Shown here piece after piece: positions 1-5,665 of a stretch of 8,752 bases of DNA. A program made the translations under genes and the position numbers. The notes beneath the pieces were generated by a model that was not told where the DNA came from, made no database searches, and saw only the letters and a list, made by a program, of their open reading frames with translations. Numbering within the stretch: the stretch's first letter is position 1; each line of letters begins with the position of its first letter. The stretch lies in contig JANWZU010000059.1 of assembly GCA_025054795.1 (NCBI GenBank), forward strand, positions 1-8,752, read 5' to 3'. Source of the stretch: Candidatus Caldarchaeum sp. (GTDB taxonomy: Archaea > Thermoproteota > Nitrososphaeria_A > Caldarchaeales > Caldarchaeaceae).

Positions 1-557
1 ATTCTCTCGACGGTGTCGAAAAGCTCCCGAAGTTCGACGTAGGTACGAAGGTTTATCTTGAATGCTTCAATAAGTTCTTCAACCATGGTTGAAAGTTTCA
101 CGCCTTCCTTTTTCAAGAGGAAAATTCTGTCTCTGCAAAAATTTGATATGTAAGTTAATTCGATTAGTTCGCCTCCTCTCGTTTGCTCGAGGTGTCTGAT
201 GAGAAAAACTAGCCATGCGGCTGAAGCAAGCAGTCTCAACTTTTCTAAAACCGGTGTCTTGATGAAGGATTCGACGCCGTATTTTTCTCTCATTATTCCG
301 CTTACATCATCTTCGAATTCAACATCCTCGACGTCTATCAGTTCTGACTTCTTGTTGAACACCATCAGCGTGGCCCTCCGGTCAGACAGCCTCTCTAAAA
401 CAACATCGACTTTTTCGCTTTGATAAATGTCAACGTTCTCAAGCATTAACGCATACAACTCATCCCGTTCAAACCGTTCGGCGATAAACTCTCGTAGGCT
501 TTTCAAGATTTTTGTCGTCTCGGGATCGTAGCTCCCCAGCAACAGTATAATCCTCAA
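1..557 (-). CDS. Partial protein with NDT/TIR-like Rossmann layout, function unknown
   Basis: The reading frame is open from a TTG at 557 to the window edge, giving 185 codons with the C-terminus missing. The TTG shares two bases with the TGA stop of the preceding 82-residue gene (554-556), so the two are probably translated together. The protein opens with a hydrophobic strand (RIILLLGSYDPET, residues 2-14) and a helix. Around residues 112-150 it has the order strand (AAWLVFLI), a glycine pair, ELIELTYI with Glu130 and Glu133, then strand RIFLLKK. Nucleoside 2-deoxyribosyltransferases and some TIR-like NAD-cleaving proteins have a similar order: a strand, a small-residue loop, a catalytic glutamate in a helix, then another strand. 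I infer a distant relationship by eye only; nucleotide binding or cleavage is unproven. The next in-frame ATG (residue 38) would delete the first strand, so TTG is preferred. It could equally be an uncharacterised archaeal family. Confidence 0.6.
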   Translation of the reverse strand, partial: MRIILLLGSYDPETTKILKSLREFIAERFERDELYALMLENVDIYQSEKVDVVLERLSDRRATLMVFNKKSELIDVEDVEFEDDVSGIMREKYGVESFIKTPVLEKLRLLASAAWLVFLIRHLEQTRGGELIELTYISNFCRDRIFLLKKEGVKLSTMVEELIEAFKINLRTYVELRELFDTVER

Positions 558-802
558 ACAAGACGCCTTTCCTCAAGCTTGAACGACAGAATGCTTCTGT
601 CATCCTTCTTTATCTTCATACTGAAATATCCGCCCTCTGGAAAATGGCTCCATCTTCCCTCTATGATTACCGAATCGCCTGTTTCTTCTATTTTTGATAT
701 TTCTACGTATAGAGTTATGCTTGGGAAGAGGATATTACGGGACTGCGCTATGAGTGATTTTACTGTGGTTATTAGTTGCGGCAGTTCCTCTTGTTTAACC
801 AT
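554..802 (-). CDS. Small hypothetical protein, 82 aa
   Basis: I do not recognise this protein. It has a short amphipathic helix (about residues 4-19) followed by alternating hydrophobic stretches that look like four beta strands (LYVEISKI, SVIIEGRW, GYFSMKIK, ILSFKLEE), so a compact alpha+beta fold is likely. It has no cysteines, signal peptide or membrane segment. Its ATG lies inside the end of the winged-helix frame (stop TAA at 795-797), an 8-base overlap, and its TGA overlaps the TTG of the next gene. A good Shine-Dalgarno GGTGA (808-812) sits five bases before the ATG. The packing implies one transcript and a role tied to its neighbours, perhaps as a partner or antidote, but that is inference. 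Confidence 0.75.
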   Translation of the reverse strand: MVKQEELPQLITTVKSLIAQSRNILFPSITLYVEISKIEETGDSVIIEGRWSHFPEGGYFSMKIKKDDRSILSFKLEERRLV

Positions 803-1115
803 TTAGCTCACCGAGCTTCATTAGAAGCTCACGGGCCTGTGTTTTCGTCCTTCTGACACCCTCCTCCGTAGGCTTGTACAGGTGTCGGTTGCCCGCTGGG
901 ATTCTCTCCACCAGCCCAGCGTCGACCAGTCGATTCAGGTGAAAGACCAGCGTGTTGGGGTTAAACTCGCCCCAAACCTATTCCAACACCTCTTTAACCT
1001 CGTTCCACGAGGCTTTACCTCTGCTTACTATTACTGCGAGCAAAAGCGCTCTGAAAGGGTTTGAGACAACCTCGTTTTTCTTCGCCCACTCCAACGCCAA
1101 GTCCATCGCGTCCAT
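795..1115 (-). pseudogene. Winged-helix DNA-binding regulator interrupted by an in-frame TAG
   Basis: Read from ATG at 1115, the frame gives 45 residues, a TAG (978-980), then 60 more residues and a TAA at 795-797. The part before the stop has helices typical of an archaeal ArsR/MarR-like winged helix (NPFRALLLAVIV, then SWNEVKEVLE). The part after it has the expected recognition helix and wing: FNPNTLVFHLNRLVDAGLVE, then a wing with YKPTEEG and a C-terminal helix. Both halves are in the same frame with no indel, so a single codon separates this from an intact gene of 106 codons. The TAG falls between helix 2 and the recognition helix, so the upstream fragment alone could not bind DNA normally. 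The options are a recent nonsense mutation, a sequence error, or read-through. It heads the left-edge operon and probably regulated it; a TATA box and dyads lie upstream. Confidence 0.75.
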
Positions 1116-1139
1116 ATCTGTCTGTGTATGTGGCCGTCG

Positions 1140-1148
1140 TATTTATAA
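1140..1148 (-). promoter_or_regulatory. TATA box of the winged-helix operon
   Basis: On the minus strand this reads TTATAAATA, centred 29 bases upstream of the ATG at 1115. That spacing places the predicted transcription start at or next to the ATG, so the message would be leaderless. No Shine-Dalgarno precedes this ATG, which fits. Confidence 0.65.
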
Positions 1149-1180
1149 GTTAATCATGGTTAACTTAGTTAAAATTAACT
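1148..1180. promoter_or_regulatory. Paired inverted repeats, candidate operator
   Basis: Four copies of the half-site AGTTAA/TTAACT lie at 1148-1153, 1160-1165, 1167-1172 and 1175-1180. They form two dyads, AGTTAATCATGGTTAACT (6-base spacer) and AGTTAAAATTAACT (2-base spacer), separated by one base. The first half-site touches the TATA box of the winged-helix operon, in the BRE position. A dimeric regulator bound here would interfere with TFB/TBP binding. Autoregulation by the adjacent winged-helix protein is the simplest reading, but it is inferred from position. Confidence 0.55.
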
Positions 1181-1250
1181 TCCACGACAGAACTTAGCGG
1201 ACTCCATAATCATGGTTCTTGCAGGTTTACCAGAGGCTAAAACATGTATT

Positions 1251-1418
1251 TCAGCGTTTTTTGGGAGTTATCCAGCGGTAGCTTCTCCACTTGGGTGAGG
1301 GGAACCCGCAGTGGGCGCATCGTTTTCTGGATTTGTGGAAGGAGCGGTGGCCGCATCTGCGGCATCGTATGTGCTGCGGTTTGTTGAACTTTCCCATCGA
1401 AGGTGTGCCTTTGACCAT
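1251..1418 (-). CDS. rpl37e: Large ribosomal subunit protein eL37 (L37e)
   Basis: This 55-residue basic protein begins MVKGTPSMGK, the usual L37e opening. It contains two CxxC pairs (CRRC at residues 19-22 and CAHC at 34-37) that form the zinc ribbon of this family. The C-terminus, WRSYRWITPKKR, also fits, and the length is normal for an archaeal L37e. It binds 23S rRNA in the large subunit. The ATG at 1418 is chosen because it matches the conserved N-terminus; a TAA lies in frame upstream with no other start between. It follows the LSm gene by 53 bases on the same strand, a pairing common in archaea, so the two are likely cotranscribed. A longer overlapping frame starting at 1431 is an artefact. 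All zinc ligands are present. Confidence 0.95.
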   Translation of the reverse strand: MVKGTPSMGKFNKPQHIRCRRCGHRSFHKSRKRCAHCGFPSPKWRSYRWITPKKR

Positions 1419-1446
1419 GGCCTTGTCCCATCTAGGGGTTGAAGCC

Positions 1447-1456
1447 CATAATTAAA
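1447..1456 (-). promoter_or_regulatory. Possible secondary promoter of L37e
   Basis: The minus strand reads TTTAATTATG, centred about 34 bases before the L37e ATG, in the gap after LSm. It could drive extra L37e transcription, but the match and spacing are weaker than for the other boxes in this window. Confidence 0.25.
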
Positions 1457-1471
1457 GGGTTCAGACTCCTG

Positions 1472-1696
1472 TTAGGAGGGGGATATCATGATTATGCTGT
1501 CTCCTCTGACGACTATCGTGCCGAGCTTGTTCTGTGTGTTTTCGTCTACGAGTTCGTCGGTGTCTTCGAGGACGATGTTCATGTGCTGGTCGTAGCCTTT
1601 CAGCAGGCCTCTTAGGATTTTGCCGTTCCGCAGCCTTACAAGCACTTTTGAGCCGAGGCTTTTTGAGAGGACTTTGAGGGAGACGTCTGCAGACAA
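1472..1696 (-). CDS. LSm / Sm-like archaeal RNA-binding protein (SmAP)
   Basis: This 74-residue protein spans a complete Sm fold. Sm1 covers about residues 15-46, with the NGK turn and the RNA-contact stretch DQHMNIVLED (D36, H38, N40). Sm2 covers about 59-71 and includes VVRGDSI (R64, G65, D66). Archaeal LSm proteins form heptameric or hexameric rings that bind U-rich RNA and act in RNA processing. The start is a TTG at 1696; an in-frame TAA lies three codons upstream, so no earlier start is possible. A strong TATA box 29 bases upstream argues for a leaderless message beginning at this TTG. L37e follows on the same strand, a known archaeal gene pair. Nothing is missing from the family motifs. 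Confidence 0.95.
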   Translation of the reverse strand: MSADVSLKVLSKSLGSKVLVRLRNGKILRGLLKGYDQHMNIVLEDTDELVDENTQNKLGTIVVRGDSIIMISPS

Positions 1697-1720
1697 CTCG
1701 GTTTACCTGCTCTGAAGCAG

Positions 1721-1730
1721 TTTATAAAAG
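1721..1730 (-). promoter_or_regulatory. TATA box of LSm
   Basis: CTTTTATAAA on the minus strand, centred 29 bases before the TTG start at 1696, is among the best TATA matches in the window. The spacing predicts a leaderless transcript for LSm and L37e. Confidence 0.7.
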
Positions 1731-1811
1731 TATTCACCTGCGTCCAACAACGCTGGCGGATGATGCAGGCTTGAGCGTTGTGTGGCGGTCTGGCAGACGT
1801 TGTGTGAAATC

Positions 1812-1904
1812 TTAACTTATGACCGTAAATGTTGCGTCGCTTGTGTCGCTCGCCGAGTTTCCAGCGTTGTCGATAACAGTTATCTTGTGAATCGTAGCAC
1901 CCAT
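1812..1904 (-). pseudogene. Probable remnant of an Ig-like surface-protein domain
   Basis: One minus-strand frame in the gap between FttA and LSm encodes 30 residues from ATG 1904 to TAA 1812. They contain IHKITVIDNAGNSASDTSD and end with TFTVIS. The pattern 'aromatic/hydrophobic x V x D x AGN x A ... TFTV' is characteristic of the last strands of bacterial/archaeal Ig-like repeats in large secreted or cell-surface proteins. Upstream the frame stays open for about 18 codons that lack the rest of such a domain, and a TAA follows. I infer a decayed 3' end of a larger gene whose body has been lost or shifted out of frame. A chance match cannot be excluded at this length. Confidence 0.4.
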
Positions 1905-1955
1905 GGCCCCAGCCCGAACGCATCGAATCTTTTGAGCGTCATGCTGCCTGCCGTG

Positions 1956-3863
1956 TTAGTTGACGGGTGATATTGTTTCTAGGTTGTGGGGTGTGAAGAT
2001 TGTGGCGGGGGTTGTTCTTGCGAGAGTTGCGGCTAGGCTGTCGACTGCTTCCTCCTCGCCGTGGACGAGGATTATGTTGCGTGGCTTAGGGTTTATTCGT
2101 CTGACGTAGTTGATGAGCTGCTGGCGGCTGGAGTGGCCTGAGAAGCCGTCGACCTTCTCCACCTGCATCTTGACGTTGAGCGGCTCAGCCTTCCCCTCCT
2201 CGTTCCTCAGCATCACCTCCCTCACGCCTTTCAGAATTGTTCTGCCCAGCGTGCCCTCGACCTGATAGCTTACGAACACAAGCAAATTGTTCTCGTCGCC
2301 GGCAAAACCCTTCAGATACTTCAGCACAGGCCCTCCCTCAAGCATCCCCGAGGTAGAGACAATCACAGCCGGGCCCTTGGACTCGAGTATCTCTTCACGC
2401 TGTTGCTCGCTTTTGACGGGTGTGAAGTATTCGGAGAGGAAGATGTTATCTCCTTCTCTGAGGCGTTGCTGCAGCTCGGCTGTGAAGTAGTCGGGGAAGG
2501 CTGTGTGTATGGCTGTAGCTTCGACGACAAGACCGTCTAGGAAGACAGGGGTTTCAGCCAGCCTGCCCTCAGCCAGCAGCTTGTTCAAAACCAGCAGTAT
2601 CTCCTGAGCCCTGCCTATCGCTGGAACGGGGATGATTACCTTACCGCCTTTGTTGACTGTCGAGGTTATCTTCTCAGCCAAGATTGCCTCGCTCTGCTCA
2701 AGCGTGTACGGCACGGGAGTGGCTCCGTAAGTGCTCTCCATAATCAAGGTCTCCAGCCTTGGAAACTTCGACGCACAAGGGTCTAGGGCCGTAGACCTCT
2801 CGTACTTGAAGTCGCCTGTGTAGACGATGTTGTGGAGGCCCTCGCCTATGTGTATGTGGACTGCGGCGCTGCCGAGGATGTGGCCTGCGTTGTAGAACAT
2901 GATTCGGACGTCGGGTGTGATGTTGTTCACAACTCCGTAGCGTAATGGGAAGCTTCTCTGCAGAGCCAGTCTTATCTCTGTCTCGGTGTATGGTGGGAAG
3001 CTGCCTTCCTTGCCGGCGACTGATACGTAGTCAAGCTGCTCCAAGGCCATCAGGGGGATGGACGGCTCTACGGCGTAGACAGGGCCTCTATAGCCGTACT
3101 TGTAGAGGTAGGGCACCAGACCTACGTGGTCGAGGTGGGCGTGGGAGACGATGACGGCGTCGAGGCTTTCAATAAGGTTGGGCACGAGGTCTAGGCGTGG
3201 GAAGAAGCTTGTGGGCGAGGATGCTCCGGCTGAGAGCCCGCAGTCGAGGAGGATGGTGCTCTCGCTGGTCTGGAGGAGAAGGCATGAACGCCCAACCTGC
3301 CTGCCGGCGCCTAAAATCGTAATCCTCACGTCTTTAGACTCGAAGACCTGAGACCTGAACACTCTCTCGCCGATTTCCTGCAGAGTTTTCAGCTTCTCCT
3401 CAGTATCCCAGAAAGTATAGCGCTTGATTCTGTCGATGGTTTTAGAGGGCATCAGAGGCTCTCGCAGAATCCGTATCACCCATCCCGTTTCCTCAACCAG
3501 CTTGTTCAAGACCTCTGTTCGGTCGATGTTCGTGATGCGTGGGTCGCTCGACTCTATCACAACCTCGCCGAGCGGTTCGTCGAAGATGAGCCTGTACCCG
3601 TCTCCTAAAGCCTGTCTGATTATCTCCTCGACCTCCTCCTTCGGCCTTCGCAGCTGCTCGTCAGGCCTTATGATGAATCGTTTCTTGATTAACGTGACTA
3701 GGTCCCGGGCTATTTTGTCTCTGTCTCTGAAGACTTCACGGCTCTGGGTGTAGATGGCTATTCTCGGCCCTTCATACTCTATCCTAGAGATCGCTGGCTC
3801 GGCGGTGTCCAGCGACATGAAGTACCGTAGCAGCTCAGTCCTGAGCCTCTCAGCCGAGTTCAA
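1956..3863 (-). CDS. fttA: FttA / aCPSF1: KH-metallo-beta-lactamase-beta-CASP ribonuclease, transcription termination factor
   Basis: This is a full-length 635-residue archaeal CPSF73-like nuclease. In the family it cuts RNA 3' ends and mediates factor-dependent transcription termination in the cytoplasm. Residues 1-145 correspond to the two N-terminal KH domains. The metallo-beta-lactamase core begins near 180 and carries HAHLDH (241-246), H328 in NAGHILG and D351 in TGDFK as zinc ligands. The beta-CASP part has E376 in MESTYG, GRAQE (417-421), STSGMLEGG (503-511), H577 in FSGHSS and H601 in LVHGE. The TTG at 3863 is the only feasible start because a TAG lies directly before it; a GGTGA eight bases upstream is a good ribosome site. 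It follows psmB by 16 bases, an order seen in other archaea (for example Methanocaldococcus), so the two are probably cotranscribed. One oddity is that the second KH domain lacks the GxxG loop, with NIDR (112-115) in its place. The catalytic residues are all intact. Confidence 0.95.
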   Translation of the reverse strand: MNSAERLRTELLRYFMSLDTAEPAISRIEYEGPRIAIYTQSREVFRDRDKIARDLVTLIKKRFIIRPDEQLRRPKEEVEEIIRQALGDGYRLIFDEPLGEVVIESSDPRITNIDRTEVLNKLVEETGWVIRILREPLMPSKTIDRIKRYTFWDTEEKLKTLQEIGERVFRSQVFESKDVRITILGAGRQVGRSCLLLQTSESTILLDCGLSAGASSPTSFFPRLDLVPNLIESLDAVIVSHAHLDHVGLVPYLYKYGYRGPVYAVEPSIPLMALEQLDYVSVAGKEGSFPPYTETEIRLALQRSFPLRYGVVNNITPDVRIMFYNAGHILGSAAVHIHIGEGLHNIVYTGDFKYERSTALDPCASKFPRLETLIMESTYGATPVPYTLEQSEAILAEKITSTVNKGGKVIIPVPAIGRAQEILLVLNKLLAEGRLAETPVFLDGLVVEATAIHTAFPDYFTAELQQRLREGDNIFLSEYFTPVKSEQQREEILESKGPAVIVSTSGMLEGGPVLKYLKGFAGDENNLLVFVSYQVEGTLGRTILKGVREVMLRNEEGKAEPLNVKMQVEKVDGFSGHSSRQQLINYVRRINPKPRNIILVHGEEEAVDSLAATLARTTPATIFTPHNLETISPVN

Positions 3864-3879
3864 CTAAGTTTTCACCGAG

Positions 3880-4548
3880 TTAAGTTGGAAGGTAGGTGAA
3901 GTACTTCCTGTAGAGTGGGGTTTTCTCATCCAGCGATAATTCACCATATCCCTTGTCTTTCAAAACATAAGCCACATCCACGCTGTCCCCGCTGCCCGCA
4001 TCCCTCCTTATGGCGGCGGAAACAGCTTGGAAGGCAAGCTCCAGAGCTAGCTTGAAGTCAAGGTCTTCCCTGTAGTTAGGCTCCAGCACTCCGTAGGCGA
4101 CCGGGCTTCCCGACCCTGTGGCGATGAGCTTCTCCTCGGTTACGGAGCCGAAGGGGTCGAGGTTGAACAGATGGGGGCCTTGGTCGTCTACTCCTGCCAG
4201 AATAAGCTGGGCGTAGTAGGGGAAGTACCGTGAGCCGAACATGATGCTGGAGGTTAGCCTTGCGATGGCGTTTATCGGCATCGGCGTCTCACGGATTATC
4301 TGGTAGTAGTTTATGTTGGCTTTGAGTAGGTCTATGAGAGATTGGGCGTCGGCTACGCGTCCGGCTATGGTGATGGCGGCGTGCTTGGCCAGGGGGAAGA
4401 CTTTCTTACCTCTTCTGTGGGCTACGAAGAACCCTGCAGTCACCCTTGTGTCGGTGGCCACCACTACGGCGTCTTTGACGACCATGCCTACCGTGGTTGT
4501 CCCGGTCTTCAGCACATTCGGGTTTCTAGGCTGGTACAACTCATACAC
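3880..4548 (-). CDS. psmB: 20S proteasome beta subunit, catalytic
   Basis: This 222-residue N-terminal-nucleophile hydrolase forms the inner catalytic rings of the archaeal 20S proteasome. A 16-residue propeptide ends in KTG, followed by TTTVG. Thr17 is therefore the mature N-terminal nucleophile. Asp33 and Lys49 sit at mature positions 17 and 33 as in active subunits. GSGS (145-148) and RRDAGSGD (181-188) supply the remaining conserved active-site region, so this looks proteolytically active. The start is GTG at 4548; the frame is open further upstream but contains no ATG, GTG or TTG. FttA follows 16 bases downstream. No alpha subunit is in the window, and another beta subunit elsewhere in the genome is possible. 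Confidence 0.95.
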   Translation of the reverse strand: MYELYQPRNPNVLKTGTTTVGMVVKDAVVVATDTRVTAGFFVAHRRGKKVFPLAKHAAITIAGRVADAQSLIDLLKANINYYQIIRETPMPINAIARLTSSIMFGSRYFPYYAQLILAGVDDQGPHLFNLDPFGSVTEEKLIATGSGSPVAYGVLEPNYREDLDFKLALELAFQAVSAAIRRDAGSGDSVDVAYVLKDKGYGELSLDEKTPLYRKYFTYLPT

Positions 4549-4576
4549 CTTGATAGCATCGCTGGCCTTTACAGGC

Positions 4577-4606
4577 AGTATAGACGACTGTTTGGCAGAA
4601 TAAAAA
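4577..4606 (-). promoter_or_regulatory. psmB-fttA promoter region, two TATA-like candidates
   Basis: The minus strand holds CTATAC (4578-4583), about 32 bases before the GTG at 4548, and TTTTTATTC (4598-4606), about 54 bases before it. The first would give a nearly leaderless message and the second a leader of about 25-30 bases. I cannot decide between them. The 74-base gap after the permease gene makes an independent promoter here likely. Confidence 0.4.
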
Positions 4607-4622
4607 CTTTCACAGCTGTTTC

Positions 4623-5384
4623 TCAGAGAAAGCCGCTTCTCAGCAGCATGTTCACTCCGACAACCATTAAGGCCGAAACTATCACGGCTCTGATTATCTT
4701 GGCTCTCAGGCTTCTGCTTATCACGGCGCCGACCTGCCCGCCGACCAAGCCAGCCACAGCCACGAGAACAGCCGAAACCAAAGGAGGGGGGCTGTTGGCT
4801 GAGATTATGAGAAGAGCCGACGACGATGAGAAGATGGTTATGAATTGGCTTACCGCTGTGGCTGTGTGGGTGGGTACTGCCATGTGAATCAGAGCCGGCG
4901 CCATCAGTATCCCGCCTCCTATTCCGAACGAGCCTGCCAGCATTCCTATTAGGGGGGAGAGGAGGATTGTTTTTCTGACGTTTACTTCGGCGTTCTGCCG
5001 TTCTTTTGCTTGGTTGTTTTTTACAAGCCTGACGAGCAGGTAGGATGAGACCGCAGTCATGAACAGGCCGAACAACAGCCTGAAGAGGTTGATGTTGACC
5101 GATGCGAGGACGGCGTAGCCCAGCACGGCCCCCGGCAGCGTCGCTAAACCCAGCCAGATGGAGTCCCTGATTTTCATCCGTCCCTGCCTGTGGTATACGT
5201 AGGATGCTGAGACCGAGTTGAAAAACACCATAACCAAGCTGGTTGAGACGGCTTCCTTGGGGGAGTAGCCCATCAGAGTCAGGAGCGGGGTGTAGACGAA
5301 CCCGCCTCCCGCCCCTATTATGGCTCCCACGACCGAGGAAAGGAAGGCTAAAACCGTGAGCACTGCCGCCGAAAGCAGCTCCAA
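4623..5384 (-). CDS. TauE/SafE-family membrane permease
   Basis: This 253-residue integral membrane protein has about eight hydrophobic segments in two halves (roughly 6-31, 44-64, 75-97, 98-120; then 139-168, 175-196, 203-224, 231-248). Each half begins with the glycine-rich family motif, GAIIGAGGGFVYTPLL (20-35) and GSFGIGGGILMAPALI (151-166). The charged linker near 121-137 is cytoplasmic or external, undetermined. The family exports sulfite, sulfoacetate and other small organosulfur anions, and substrates are often unknown. No sulfur-metabolism gene is adjacent to fix the substrate. The start is TTG at 5384, the first start after an in-frame TAG. A TATA-like GATAAATC (5409-5416) lies 29 bases upstream, consistent with leaderless expression. 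The small helical gene ends 35 bases upstream on the same strand. Confidence 0.9.
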   Translation of the reverse strand: MELLSAAVLTVLAFLSSVVGAIIGAGGGFVYTPLLTLMGYSPKEAVSTSLVMVFFNSVSASYVYHRQGRMKIRDSIWLGLATLPGAVLGYAVLASVNINLFRLLFGLFMTAVSSYLLVRLVKNNQAKERQNAEVNVRKTILLSPLIGMLAGSFGIGGGILMAPALIHMAVPTHTATAVSQFITIFSSSSALLIISANSPPPLVSAVLVAVAGLVGGQVGAVISRSLRAKIIRAVIVSALMVVGVNMLLRSGFL

Positions 5385-5408
5385 CCTCTTCGTCTACCTT
5401 GTTTCAGC

Positions 5409-5416
5409 GATTTATC
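5409..5416 (-). promoter_or_regulatory. TATA-like box of the TauE/SafE permease
   Basis: GATAAATC on the minus strand is centred 29 bases before the TTG at 5384 and lies in the short gap after the 71-residue gene. The spacing matches the other boxes here and supports the TTG as the true start. Confidence 0.45.
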
Positions 5417-5419
5417 TGT

Positions 5420-5635
5420 TCACTTCATTATTCCCTTGTCCTTCGCCCGCTTCATTATGTTTTTCACGACTTCTATGGCTGTCAGAAGGGTTTGCCGCTC
5501 GTCGTCCGTCATCAATTCCATCTGCTTGATAAGAGGGAAGTCTACGAGAAGCTTGAGGTTGATTATGGCGTTGCCTATGCTTGACTTGACGACCTCGTAT
5601 TTCTGTTCTTCAGACCATTTCCCACCCCTTATCAT
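5420..5635 (-). CDS. Small helical hypothetical protein, 71 aa
   Basis: I do not recognise this protein. It is mostly charged and helical, with predicted helices at about residues 8-30 (SEEQKYEVVKSSIGNAIINL) and 42-66, where TDDERQTLLTAIEVV continues into a lysine-rich end. It has no cysteines, membrane span or signal peptide, so a soluble two- or three-helix bundle is likely. The ATG at 5635 lacks a clear Shine-Dalgarno but has an A/T-rich box about 26 bases upstream. It sits between two transporter genes on the same strand, 30 bases after the ArsB/NhaD-like gene and 35 before the TauE-like gene. A regulatory or accessory role is possible but not shown. Confidence 0.7.
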   Translation of the reverse strand: MIRGGKWSEEQKYEVVKSSIGNAIINLKLLVDFPLIKQMELMTDDERQTLLTAIEVVKNIMKRAKDKGIMK

Positions 5636-5656
5636 GGATGGATGTCTGTCTAGCGG

Positions 5657-5665
5657 TTTTTATTG
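5657..5665 (-). promoter_or_regulatory. Possible TATA box of the 71-aa gene
   Basis: CAATAAAAA on the minus strand lies about 26 bases before the ATG at 5635, just past the stop of the transporter gene. It is A-rich rather than a clean TATA, so support is modest. Confidence 0.35.

Noticed and set aside
952..1197. Plus-strand frame of 81 codons
   Set aside because: It is antisense to the winged-helix gene and its promoter and has no motif support.
1237..1431. Minus-strand frame of 64 codons starting at 1431
   Set aside because: It is the wrong frame of L37e; the frame starting at 1418 carries the zinc-ribbon cysteines and the conserved N-terminus.
1697..1955. Possible tRNA or other structured RNA in the 259-base gap
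   Set aside because: No cloverleaf, GTTCRANNC T-loop or matching acceptor arms could be found. A 10-base inverted repeat (1747-1756 with 1861-1870) is too widely spaced to be persuasive.
1636..1970. Open frames on both strands across the gap between FttA and LSm (1636-1923 minus, 1782-1970 plus)
   Set aside because: They overlap real genes, are rich in basic or atypical residues and show no family motif. Only the short Ig-like frame inside has a recognisable pattern.
4342..4887. Plus-strand open frame of 181 codons
   Set aside because: It lies antisense to the proteasome beta subunit and the TauE/SafE permease, both of which have clear family motifs; its translation shows no recognisable motif.
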